From JABJJH01 sp047631095 (lineage in GTDB: Bacteria > Pseudomonadota > Alphaproteobacteria > UBA8366 > GCA-2717185), in contig JBLHZD010000179.1 in NCBI GenBank assembly GCA_047631095.1, forward strand, positions 1-8,463: 8,463 nucleotides of DNA, read 5' to 3'. Below the pieces are notes generated by a model that was not told the origin of the DNA, did no database searches, and saw nothing but the letters and a program-made list of their open reading frames with translations. Positions 1-6,184 of this stretch are shown piece after piece (the first letter of the stretch is position 1; the number at the start of each line of letters is the position of its first letter). The position numbers and the translations under genes were made by a program.

Positions 1-123
1 CCGCCGTCTCGCCAAAGATTTTGAAAACCACAACAGAACCGCCCGAGCCTTCCTTCTCTTGGCGTCAATTCGTCTGATGATGAGAAAGATTTGTTTAAAC
101 GCATGAACTTTCCGGACGGACTC
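1..123 (+). mobile_element. Right-hand end of an IS5-like insertion sequence (partial)
   Basis: The first 123 bases hold the last codons of a transposase (2-106) and a short tail. The tail ends in TCCGGACGGACTC (111-123), followed by TTAG. Read from outside, the end is GAGTCCGTCCGGAAAGTT, a plausible IS5-type terminal repeat, and TTA or TTAG would be the target duplication. The other end lies outside the window, so the boundary is inferred and the repeat cannot be matched to its partner. Confidence 0.45.
2..106 (+). CDS. IS5-like transposase, C-terminal fragment (5' end outside window)
   Basis: An open frame enters from the left edge and stops at TGA 104-106, giving 34 residues that begin RRLAKDFENHNRTARAF and continue LLLASIRLMMRKICLNA. 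The pattern RRLxKDFE...(T)xxA(F/W)...ASIRLMxRR is typical of the extreme C-terminus of IS5-family DDE transposases as I recall it. The fragment is too short to judge activity or subgroup. It is on the opposite strand to the PEP-CTERM gene, whose 3' end is about 35 bases away, so the element landed just downstream of that gene. The call rests on family resemblance; no catalytic residue is visible in this part. Confidence 0.55.
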   Translation, partial: RRLAKDFENHNRTARAFLLLASIRLMMRKICLNA

Positions 124-141
124 TTAGCAAATTAAGACGTA

Positions 142-954
142 CTATGCAGTCTTGCGCCGGCGCCGCATCAGGCCAAGCCCTGCGAGGCCGAGACCGAACA
201 CCGCGAGCGCGCCCGGCTCCGGTATCGGGCTGCCGCCTGCGCCGATGATCACCTGGATATCCGTGCGCGCAACCACGCCGCCATTGCCATCGATTGCTTC
301 CAGGAAGACGTCATAGGTGCCATCGACAGTGGGGTCATAGGTCAGCGGCGCAAAGAACTGGAAGAAGCTGAGCCGCCAAGATTGCTGTAGCACGTTGTTT
401 TCGTCGATCAAAGTAGCGTATTCGCCCGCGTTGGCGGCTTCAGCACCGCCGCCGTTCGCCGTGAGGTTATTGCCGATGTTGTGGTCGAACAGGGCGACGT
501 TCAAAGGCGGTGTATTCGGCGTGATCGGGTCAAATAACAGGAAATTAGCGCCCAGGCCCGAGTCGAAATCAAGACCCAGTCGGTAGGTGAAGTCGTTGAT
601 TTTGTTCCCCGTCGAATTATTGGAATCGAAATCGGTGTTGACCGTAAAATCGAAGTTCCAGCATCCGCCGACGGTGGGGCAGGAGCCGCTATCGGGCGCA
701 GATTCCTGTTCGGCGATAGAATAGCTAAAGGTGCCGTCTCCGTTGCTGTTCGTCGTGCCGACGAATGGAATCTTGGCGCGCAGTCCAATTTCTACGCCAC
801 CATTCCGATCGACCGTGAAATTACCGTTTGAATTGCCCAACCCGAAGATCACCTCGGGCGTTACGTTCTGATTGTGCGAAACGACGGCGCTCGCCGTACA
901 TGCCACACTAATAATCGCAACGCCGACAATGGCGCCAATTAGCTTGCGTATCAT
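142..954 (-). CDS. Secreted PEP-CTERM sorting-domain protein
   Basis: This 270-residue protein has three visible parts. Residues 1-24 form a signal peptide (MIRKLIG, a hydrophobic stretch, then TASA before VV). The middle is Gly/Asn/Asp-rich and probably beta-rich, with Cys in SGSCPTVGGCW that could form a disulfide. The C-terminus is a classic PEP-CTERM tail: PIPEPGALAVFG near 243-254, a short hydrophobic helix, then RRRRKTA. In this family the tail is recognised and cut by a membrane exosortase, often for surface or exopolysaccharide-linked export. No exosortase is in the window. I chose the ATG at 954 because AAAGGG lies 6 bases upstream. The upstream in-frame ATG at 981 lacks a good ribosome site and would put nine charged residues before the signal peptide. 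The central region matches no family I recognise, so its substrate or role is unknown. A sigma-54 type promoter lies upstream. Confidence 0.9.
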   Translation of the reverse strand: MIRKLIGAIVGVAIISVACTASAVVSHNQNVTPEVIFGLGNSNGNFTVDRNGGVEIGLRAKIPFVGTTNSNGDGTFSYSIAEQESAPDSGSCPTVGGCWNFDFTVNTDFDSNNSTGNKINDFTYRLGLDFDSGLGANFLLFDPITPNTPPLNVALFDHNIGNNLTANGGGAEAANAGEYATLIDENNVLQQSWRLSFFQFFAPLTYDPTVDGTYDVFLEAIDGNGGVVARTDIQVIIGAGGSPIPEPGALAVFGLGLAGLGLMRRRRKTA

Positions 955-1107
955 TCCAAACCCTTTTTCATTATCGGCCATATACGTTTTCTTAAGAAAC
1001 GATTGGCGCTTTCAAATTTATCAAACACCGAAAAAACAGGCATGAACTCGCTCTTCTGTTGGAAAACTTTACGGTTTACCACTTAAAAGGGATCATTTGA
1101 GCTGTAC

Positions 1108-1125
1108 TATGCAAGTTTTATGCCG
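1108..1125 (-). promoter_or_regulatory. Sigma-54 (-24/-12) promoter for the PEP-CTERM gene
   Basis: On the minus strand the sequence is CGGCATAAAACTTGCATA. It has GG and GC separated by exactly 10 bases and carries GGCA and TTGCA, the core of the RpoN consensus TGGCAC-N5-TTGCA (the first T is C here). Transcription would start near 1099, leaving a leader of about 145 bases before the ATG at 954. PEP-CTERM genes in other bacteria are often under sigma-54 with the PrsK/PrsR two-component pair, which makes the placement believable. No rpoN or prsR gene is visible here. Confidence 0.6.
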
Positions 1126-1169
1126 CTCCGGTCGTCCCGGGATAAGCATTTGATTTATTTATGACTGAA

Positions 1170-1189
1170 AAAGAACATGAATGTTCTTT
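1170..1189. promoter_or_regulatory. Perfect palindrome, candidate enhancer-binding-protein site
   Basis: AAAGAACATGAATGTTCTTT consists of two 9-bp arms around a GA centre. It lies about 45 bp upstream of the -24 element of the predicted sigma-54 promoter, about 70-90 bp upstream of the inferred start, which is the usual distance for an activator of that promoter class. Which protein binds is inferred: a PrsR-like regulator is one candidate. No second copy was seen in the gap. Confidence 0.5.
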
Positions 1190-1486
1190 CGTACATTGAT
1201 ACCGTTAAATGCTTTTAAAATGTTGGGATGCTTTACAAAAAAACAATTTTAGCCAAATCCACACCACTTCACACTGAGCGTTCGCCGTTCACTATTTCGT
1301 GATCAGCGTGTATGGCCTACTATGTTACCGGGTGCTTGTCGCATCCGGATAAAGTGGGTGGTGCATTGAAGTGGTCTAAACTGCGATAAAACTACCGCTG
1401 TCGTTTAAAAATCTGCATTGTGAAAAGCGATTTGGTATCGTTCTCAACTCACTTCAATTAATGAATTCCACCCGAAAGGATGGCGC
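1190..1486. other. Gene-free AT-rich intergenic segment with inverted repeats
   Basis: No convincing coding frame is present between the folA stop and the PEP-CTERM control region. The stretch holds several complementary segments. ACCACTTCA (1263-1271) pairs with TGAAGTGGT (1367-1375). Inside these, CCGGGTGC (1328-1335) and GCATCCGG (1341-1348) form an 8-bp stem with one G-U pair and a 5-base loop. ATTGAAGTG (1365-1373) could instead pair with CACTTCAAT (1450-1458). Just after folA, CCATCC-TTTC-GGGTGG (1483 to 1468, minus strand) is a 6-bp hairpin without a T-run, at best a weak terminator. Whether any of this is transcribed is unknown. Confidence 0.4.
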
Positions 1487-2017
1487 TTAAAGTCGGTCCA
1501 AAACCACAAAGCTGTAGGAGAGTTCACCGTCCGCGTGGGCTTCACGGCTTACCTCCCGCCATTGCGCCTTGTCGACTTCCGGGAAGTACGCGTCGCCGTC
1601 CACTTCCGTGTCGATTTCGGTCAGGTACAACCGGTCGGCCTCGCCCAGCGCGCGCGCATAGATTTCGGCGCCGCCGATCACCATGACCTCATCCGCGCCG
1701 TCATTGCGGGCGATCACTTCCGCCGCGCGAATGGCGGCTTCAAACCCGTGTACGACGATGCAGCCTTCGGCCTGATACGTCGTGTCGCGGGTGATGATGA
1801 TATTCGCGCGCCCCGGCAGCGGACCGCCCAGCATGGCGTGGATGGAGTCGAAGGTTTTACGGCCCATGACGACCGGCTTGCCCAGGGTCTTCGCCTTGAA
1901 ATATTTCAAATCCGCAGACAGCCGCCACGGCAGGCCGCCATCGCGCCCGATCACGCGATTTTTGGCCATCGCAACGATCAGGCAAAGACGCAGCTCGTCG
2001 CCGATCACGTCGCTCAC
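1487..2017 (-). CDS. folA: Dihydrofolate reductase
   Basis: DHFR reduces dihydrofolate to tetrahydrofolate with NADPH in the cytoplasm and so regenerates the cofactor consumed by thymidylate synthase. The 176-residue product shows the family motifs in order: LIVAMAKNRVIGRDGGLPW with the substrate-loop Trp (near 13-31), the acidic active-site residue in LSADLKYFK (D36), the NADPH-binding VVMGRKTFDSI (near 49-59), and VMVIGGAEIYARAL (near 111-124), then LYLTEID. Length is normal for bacterial FolA, with about ten extra N-terminal residues. The start is GTG at 2017, overlapping the thyA stop by four bases (GTGA), with AAGG five bases upstream, so translation is probably coupled to thyA. An in-frame GTG at codon 4 is an alternative. 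No independent promoter is visible. Confidence 0.95.
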   Translation of the reverse strand: MSDVIGDELRLCLIVAMAKNRVIGRDGGLPWRLSADLKYFKAKTLGKPVVMGRKTFDSIHAMLGGPLPGRANIIITRDTTYQAEGCIVVHGFEAAIRAAEVIARNDGADEVMVIGGAEIYARALGEADRLYLTEIDTEVDGDAYFPEVDKAQWREVSREAHADGELSYSFVVLDRL

Positions 2018-2808
2018 ACCGCGACCTTGCCCGCGATATGGGGATGGGGCTGATAATTCTCCAGCGTGAAGTCTTCAAATTTGAAGGCGAAGAGGTCGGT
2101 CACGTCCGGGTTCATGCGCATGACGGGCAGCGGGTGAGGGTCGCGCTGCAATTGCAGGCGGACCTGCTCCAGATGGTTCAGATAAATATGGGTGTCGCCA
2201 AAGGTGTGGACGAACTCGCCCGGCTCCAGCCCCGTCGCCTGCGCCACCATCATGGTCAGCAACGCATAGGATGCGATGTTGAACGGCACGCCCAGAAACA
2301 TATCCGCGCTGCGCTGATAGAGCTGGCAGGATAGCCGCCCCTCGGCGACATAAAACTGGAACAGGCAATGGCACGGCGGCAGCGCCATATGGTCAACCAC
2401 TGCGACATTCCACGCGCTGATAATATGTCGGCGCGAATTCGGATTGGCCTTCAACTGCTCCAGAAGATTGGTGATCTGGTCCACATGGCGCCCGTCCGGC
2501 GTAGGCCAGGAGCGCCATTGCGCGCCGTAGACTGGGCCCAGATCGCCGTTTTCATCGGCCCAATCGTCCCAGATTTTTACGCCGTTTTCCCGCAGATAGC
2601 GGACATTGGTGTCGCCGGACAAAAACCATAACAGCTCGTGGATGATCGATTTCAGGTGCAATTTTTTCGTCGTCAGCATGGGAAACCCCTGCGACAAATC
2701 GAAACGCAACTGGTGGCCAAACACGCTGAGCGTCCCGACGCCGGTGCGGTCCTGTTTCGCGACGCCCGTGTCGGCGACATGCTGGAGAAGATCAAGATAT
2801 TGCCGCAT
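2014..2808 (-). CDS. thyA: Thymidylate synthase
   Basis: ThyA methylates dUMP to dTMP using methylene-tetrahydrofolate and releases dihydrofolate, which the overlapping folA product recycles. The 264-residue length equals that of E. coli ThyA and the key residues fall at the same numbers: the phosphate-binding Arg21 in DRTGVGT, Arg126-Arg127 in NSRRHIISAWN, the catalytic Cys146 in LPPCHCLFQF, QRSAD (165-169), and Asn177 in FNIAS. The protein therefore looks intact. Start is ATG 2808. The nearest purine-rich segment (AAGAAA) is a weak ribosome site and a better AAGG is too far upstream, so initiation may be modest. The gene is divergent from ssrA, sharing about 135 bases of upstream DNA. Confidence 0.97.
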   Translation of the reverse strand: MRQYLDLLQHVADTGVAKQDRTGVGTLSVFGHQLRFDLSQGFPMLTTKKLHLKSIIHELLWFLSGDTNVRYLRENGVKIWDDWADENGDLGPVYGAQWRSWPTPDGRHVDQITNLLEQLKANPNSRRHIISAWNVAVVDHMALPPCHCLFQFYVAEGRLSCQLYQRSADMFLGVPFNIASYALLTMMVAQATGLEPGEFVHTFGDTHIYLNHLEQVRLQLQRDPHPLPVMRMNPDVTDLFAFKFEDFTLENYQPHPHIAGKVAV

Positions 2809-2944
2809 GGTTTCTTAATGTACCTTGATTCGCGCCCGAACCAGCCAAAATATCGCCCTTTGCGAAAAAATTGGCGGCGTATGGTCTTCCCATCTTCGTT
2901 CGAAAGCCTTATATCAGGGGTGTCGGGCAACCGACTATAACGTT

Positions 2945-3226
2945 ACAGGGCTTTTTGGAATAAGCGTTGCGGACCCGGGGGCGGTACCCGGCGCCTCCAC
3001 CAAATTCCCCGCCAAACACACGAGTTTGGCGGGATATGGGGGCGAAATAGGATCGACGCGCGTGGTAAAGAATTGGTCTGCGTTCGGCATGGCACCATCG
3101 TTATCGGGCCAAATTCGCTAATTGCGAACGATAACTTCACGGGCGAAGCCCGTATCGCTGCTTAATTAGTTAAGCAAGCGCGGCTTGGGGGGTGCCGGGC
3201 AACAGAAACCCCCCACTTATTTTGGC
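2945..3226 (+). ncRNA. ssrA: tmRNA, circularly permuted two-piece form
   Basis: The tRNA-like 3' half comes first. A T-stem CCGGG (2975-2979), 7-base loop GGCGGTA and CCCGG (2987-2991) are followed by acceptor strand CGCCTCC (2992-2998) and ACCA (2999-3002). The messenger half starts at 3038 with GGGGGCG, which pairs with that acceptor strand over 7 bp including a G3-U70 pair, the alanine identity signal. GGATCGACGCG follows as the D-arm analogue. The tag frame is 3124-3165: ANDNFTGEARIAA then TAA, with the N-D-N-F and -AA ends expected for alphaproteobacteria. A pseudoknot follows, with G6 at 3187-3192 facing C6 at 3209-3214 around TGCCGGGCAACAG. Bases 3216-3223 can pair with 2957-2964 and hold the two pieces together. 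Outer boundaries are approximate. A possible -10 (TATAAC, 2935-2940) precedes it. The T-loop lacks the usual TTC. Confidence 0.93.
3003..3037 (+). other. ssrA: Intervening segment of the permuted tmRNA precursor (removed on maturation)
   Basis: Between the CCA end of the acceptor piece (3002) and the first base of the messenger piece (3038) lies a 35-base spacer. CCCGCCAAAC (3008-3017) and GTTTGGCGGG (3024-3033) form a perfect 10-bp hairpin with a 6-base loop. In two-piece tmRNAs this loop is cut out, in the manner of pre-tRNA ends. CCA is encoded in the DNA. Confidence 0.8.
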
Positions 3227-3288
3227 GCGGTTCATCCCGCCCCTGGAGAGCGGCCTCGATTTTGAGACCGAAAGGCGTTGAGGGACAC

Positions 3289-3906
3289 GTGGCGCAAGAC
3301 AGTATGAGATACGACTTGATGGTGGAAGGCGCGTTGCGAAACGTCGTCCGGGAAACACTCGATCAGATCAAGGATACGGGGCTCCCCGGCGAACACCATT
3401 TATACATCACGTTTTTGACCCATGAACCCGGCGTCGATATTCCCGATCATTTGCGGGAAAAATACCCCCATGACATGACCATCGTGCTCCAGCATCAGTT
3501 CTGGGATCTGGTGACCGACGATATTGCGTTTTCTCTCAAGCTCAGTTTCAACGATGTCGCGGAAACGCTGCGGGTGCCTTTTTCCGCCCTGACCGCTTTT
3601 GCCGACCCGTCGGTAAATTTTGGCCTGCAATTCAAGTTCCAGGACGCCGACGACGCTGGGCTCGAAAACGATTCTGCGGATAACGACATTGCGCTGGATG
3701 GGCTGGATGCGCTGGAAGAACCTGTGCAGCTCGCCTCCACCGAAATCGCGGCGCGCCCCAATACGGCGTTGATGGCGATTGACGACCAGGACGCTGGCGA
3801 TTCCACACAAGATACTGAAGATACGGCGGTTTCCGAGACGGAAGACGAACCATCCGCACCGTCCGAAGACAATGTCGTCGCCCTGGATACGTTTCGAAAG
3901 AAATAA
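3289..3906 (+). CDS. sspB: SspB-type ClpXP adaptor (alphaproteobacterial form)
   Basis: SspB binds the ssrA tag and tethers tagged proteins to ClpX for degradation by ClpXP. The 205-residue product has the alpha-type opening RYDLMVEGALRNVVRETL, then HHLYITFLTHEPGVDIPDHL, TIVLQHQFWDLV and the VPFSALTAFADPSVNFGLQF segment, which together form the tag-binding fold (about 5-120). A long acidic, low-complexity linker follows (about 121-190). The end, NVVALDTFRKK, fits the conserved alphaproteobacterial C-terminal ClpX-binding tail. I start at GTG 3289 because GAGGGA lies just upstream and the N-terminus then matches the family; a TTG at 3262 would add nine unlike residues and the ATG at 3304 has no near ribosome site. 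The gene starts about 60 bases after ssrA on the same strand with no clear terminator between, so cotranscription is possible. Confidence 0.9.
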   Translation: MAQDSMRYDLMVEGALRNVVRETLDQIKDTGLPGEHHLYITFLTHEPGVDIPDHLREKYPHDMTIVLQHQFWDLVTDDIAFSLKLSFNDVAETLRVPFSALTAFADPSVNFGLQFKFQDADDAGLENDSADNDIALDGLDALEEPVQLASTEIAARPNTALMAIDDQDAGDSTQDTEDTAVSETEDEPSAPSEDNVVALDTFRKK

Positions 3907-4100
3907 GCGACGCGCGCAAAGCGGCCGCGTCAGAACCGCCGCTGGCGCAAATAAATCGCCCTTACAGCGTTCATCGAGACGCTTTTTTCCCATTTTCATC
4001 CAAATGAGTGACTTCGGCACGGATTGTGCTTGGTTTAATCCGTACATTCGACACACCTCTTCCTCGCGCGGGAACGCTCTGGGATTTTGTGAGGAACTCT

Positions 4101-4122
4101 GGAGACGGACTGGAGACGGACT
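4101..4122 (+). repeat. 11-bp tandem duplication carrying a doubled Shine-Dalgarno
   Basis: GGAGACGGACT occurs twice, back to back, ending directly at the ATG of the next gene. The second GGAG lies 7 bases before the start, good spacing; the first is 18 bases away. The copies are identical, so the duplication is recent or maintained. A further GAGGA at 4091-4095 also precedes it. Confidence 0.85.
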
Positions 4123-4356
4123 ATGGAAAACGTTCAATCAATTGCGAAATCAACTGTCGAGGCCATTGCGCAGGATTTGACGACGGTCACGACGGCCTAT
4201 TGTGAATGCCGCCGCGCGGGCGAGCGAGACTACAAGGCGATTTTGGCCGCCATTCGCGCGTATCGGCAGGACCATCCGGGACTATCCGCCAATGACGCCA
4301 CCTATGCGGTGTCGCAATTGATGCGGAATATGGATCGCGACGCGCTGGTTTCCTGA
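4123..4356 (+). CDS. Small conserved-looking protein of unknown function (77 aa)
   Basis: I do not recognise this protein. It is 77 residues, begins MENVQSIAKSTVEAIAQDLT and is mostly predicted helix: an N-terminal amphipathic stretch, a central CECRRAGERDYKAILAAIRAYRQ and a C-terminal DATYAVSQLMRNMDRDALVS. There is no signal peptide or membrane segment, so it is probably cytosolic. Support for it being real is the well-placed ribosome site, the regular codon use and the lack of a better gene in this gap. It lies about 215 bases after sspB and about 195 before the fumarase, on the same strand. In some alphaproteobacteria I recall small proteins, including ribbon-helix-helix types, between these two genes, but this sequence does not clearly show that fold. 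Function is open. Confidence 0.7.
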   Translation: MENVQSIAKSTVEAIAQDLTTVTTAYCECRRAGERDYKAILAAIRAYRQDHPGLSANDATYAVSQLMRNMDRDALVS

Positions 4357-4412
4357 CCCGGAAACAACGCCGCCGCCTTAAACGGCGCGTTCGCCCGCAT
4401 CCCGTCTTGCTC

Positions 4413-4478
4413 GGTATACTTCCGGGCTTGGAATGCTTGCGGGCTCGTATATTTCCGGGCTTGGTATTTTTCCGGACT
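4413..4478. repeat. Degenerate 16-17 bp tandem repeat, four units
   Basis: Four adjacent units share the pattern GGTATxxTTCCGGGCTT: 4413-4429 (GGTATACTTCCGGGCTT), 4430-4446 (GGAATGCTTGCGGGCTC), 4447-4462 (GTATATTTCCGGGCTT) and 4463-4478 (GGTATTTTTCCGGACT). They sit between the 77-residue gene and the fumarase ribosome site. The units are too few, too short and lack spacers, so this is not a CRISPR array. Possible roles are protein binding in the fumarase promoter region or a neutral slippage product. Confidence 0.7.
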
Positions 4479-4553
4479 GCGGGATATTATGCCCCTTCAA
4501 ATGGCCTCGTGGATTTTCCACAGGTTCTGGATTGATTGAGGGGGAGAGCGACC

Positions 4554-6164
4554 GTGCCCGATGATACCCATTACACCATGTTCCCACTGGGCGCCGACGA
4601 GACGCCTTATCGCAAGATCACCAGTGATTTTGTCTCCACCGCCGAATTCGACGGGCAAACCATCCTGAAAATCGACCCGGAAGCGTTGAGCGTGCTGGCG
4701 AATGAAGCCTTCGGCGACATAAACCATCTGTTGCGCCCCGGCCATCTGGCGCAGCTGGCGAAAATTCTCGATGATCCGGAAGCCTCCAACAACGATAAAT
4801 TCGTCGCCCTCGATCTGTTGAAAAACGCCAATATTTCCGCAGGCGGCGCGCTGCCCATGTGCCAGGACACCGGCACCGCCATCATCATGGGCAAAAAGGG
4901 CCAGAACGTCTGGACTGGCGGCAACGACGAAGCGGCGCTGACGCGCGGCGTGGAGCAATCCTATACGCAGCGCAATTTGCGCTATAGCCAGGTATCGCCG
5001 CGCTCCATGTTCGAGGAGGTCAACACGCGCACCAACCTGCCCGGACAAATCGATATCTATGCGGATTCGGGCGACGCCTATAAATTCTTCTTTATGGCCA
5101 AGGGCGGCGGATCGGCCAACAAGACTTTTCTGTTTCAGGAAACGCCCGCAGTCCTGACCCCGGACCGGTTGTTGCCGTTCCTAGAGGAAAAAATGAAGTC
5201 GTTGGGCACCGCCGCGTGCCCGCCCTACCATCTGGCGGTCGTCATCGGCGGCACCTCGGCCGAGTTGAACCTGAAAACGGTGAAACTCGCCAGCGCGCGC
5301 TATCTGGACGGCTTGCCCACCACGGGCGGCGATCACGGACAGGCCTATCGTGACACGGAACTGGAAGCGCAACTTTTCGAGATCAGCCAGAATATCGGCA
5401 TCGGCGCACAATTCGGCGGCAAATATTTCTGCCATGACGTGCGCGTCATCCGCCTGCCTCGTCACGGCGCGAGCATGGCGATCGGCATTGGCGTTTCCTG
5501 CTCCGCGGACCGTCAAGCGCTCGGTAAAATTACTGCAGACGGTGTTTTTCTCGAGCAACTGGAGACCAACCCGGCGAAATACCTGCCCGAGACGGTCAGC
5601 GAAGACCTCGGCGGCGCCGTCGTCAATATTGACCTCGGCAAACCCATGAGCGAGATTTTGGGGACCCTGACCAAATACCCCATCAAAACCCGACTCGCCT
5701 TATCCGGCACCATTATTGTGGCGCGTGATTCCGCCCATGCGCGTCTGCGCGCCAAGCTGGAGGCGGGCGAGCCTCTGCCACAATATTTCAAGGACCATCC
5801 CATCTATTACGCCGGCCCTGCAAAAACGCCGGAAGGCATGGCGTCCGGTTCCTTCGGTCCGACCACGGCGGGGCGCATGGATTCCTTCGTCGATCAGTTT
5901 CAGGACGCGGGCGGCAGTATGATCATGCTGGCCAAAGGCAACCGATCGGATGTGGTTCGACAGGCGTGCCAGAAACATGGCGGGTTTTATCTGGGCTCCA
6001 TCGGCGGCCCCGCCGCGCGACTGGCGCAGGATTGCATCCGTAAGGTCGAAGTCGTCGATTTCGAGGATTTGGGCATGGAGGCGATCTGGCGGATCGAGGT
6101 TGAAAACTTCCCCGCGTTCATCGTTATGGATGACAAGGGCAACGATTTTTTCAAAGCGCTTTAA
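4554..6164 (+). CDS. fumA: Class I fumarate hydratase, [4Fe-4S] dependent
   Basis: Class I fumarase interconverts fumarate and malate in the citric acid cycle using an oxygen-sensitive [4Fe-4S] cluster. The 536-residue product is close to the 548 of E. coli FumA. From the GTG start the likely cluster ligands are Cys103 (LPMCQDTGTA), Cys222 (TAACPPYHLAVVIGGT) and Cys316 (GVSCSADRQ), each about two residues from the E. coli positions I recall. Other family segments are VNTRTNLPGQIDIY, AKGGGSANKTFLFQ, TTGGDHGQAYRDTELE, and in the C-terminal beta domain SGTIIVARDSAHARL, YYAGPAKTPEGMASGSFGPTTAGRMDSF split by one turn, and MLAKGNRS. GTG 4554 is chosen because GGGGGAG lies 7 bases upstream and the N-terminus then fits the family. 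An in-frame TTG at 4536 lies ahead of that ribosome site. The gene ends at a strong terminator. The symbol could equally be fumB. Confidence 0.95.
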   Translation: MPDDTHYTMFPLGADETPYRKITSDFVSTAEFDGQTILKIDPEALSVLANEAFGDINHLLRPGHLAQLAKILDDPEASNNDKFVALDLLKNANISAGGALPMCQDTGTAIIMGKKGQNVWTGGNDEAALTRGVEQSYTQRNLRYSQVSPRSMFEEVNTRTNLPGQIDIYADSGDAYKFFFMAKGGGSANKTFLFQETPAVLTPDRLLPFLEEKMKSLGTAACPPYHLAVVIGGTSAELNLKTVKLASARYLDGLPTTGGDHGQAYRDTELEAQLFEISQNIGIGAQFGGKYFCHDVRVIRLPRHGASMAIGIGVSCSADRQALGKITADGVFLEQLETNPAKYLPETVSEDLGGAVVNIDLGKPMSEILGTLTKYPIKTRLALSGTIIVARDSAHARLRAKLEAGEPLPQYFKDHPIYYAGPAKTPEGMASGSFGPTTAGRMDSFVDQFQDAGGSMIMLAKGNRSDVVRQACQKHGGFYLGSIGGPAARLAQDCIRKVEVVDFEDLGMEAIWRIEVENFPAFIVMDDKGNDFFKAL

Positions 6165-6184
6165 GCCCGAACAAAATCGCCAAA

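Noticed and set aside
1170..1189. LexA (SOS) box, because of GAAC...GTTC
   Set aside because: The spacing here is GAAC-N6-GTTC. Alphaproteobacterial LexA sites are direct GTTC-N7-GTTC repeats and the Gram-positive box uses a 4-base gap, so neither fits.
1535..2053. 172-codon open frame on the plus strand opposite folA
   Set aside because: It is wholly antisense to folA, which has full DHFR motifs, and shows no domain of its own. Frames of this kind are common opposite GC-rich genes.
2881..2940. A firm sigma-70 promoter for ssrA
   Set aside because: TATAAC at 2935-2940 could be a -10 element, but no convincing -35 hexamer lies 16-18 bp upstream, so it is mentioned only as a possibility.
3251..3270. 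Terminator between ssrA and sspB
   Set aside because: CGGCCTC and GAGACCG form only a short stem with a mismatch and there is no T-run after it.
3400..4137. 245-codon open frame on the minus strand opposite sspB
   Set aside because: It is antisense to sspB, lacks a recognisable fold and has low-complexity basic content typical of a shadow frame.
4008..4205. 65-codon plus-strand frame with a GTLWDFVRNSGDGLE segment
   Set aside because: It runs out of frame through the 77-residue gene, lacks a good ribosome site and crosses the 11-bp duplication.
4413..4478. Possible CRISPR array
   Set aside because: Units are 16-17 bp, adjacent without spacers, and degenerate; no cas genes are present.
4378..4587. 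Minus-strand frame containing a repeated IPSPE(I/V)Y motif
   Set aside because: The peptide repeat is produced by the 16-17 bp DNA repeat, whose two-unit length happens to be divisible by three; the frame runs into the fumarase start region and has no supporting ribosome site.
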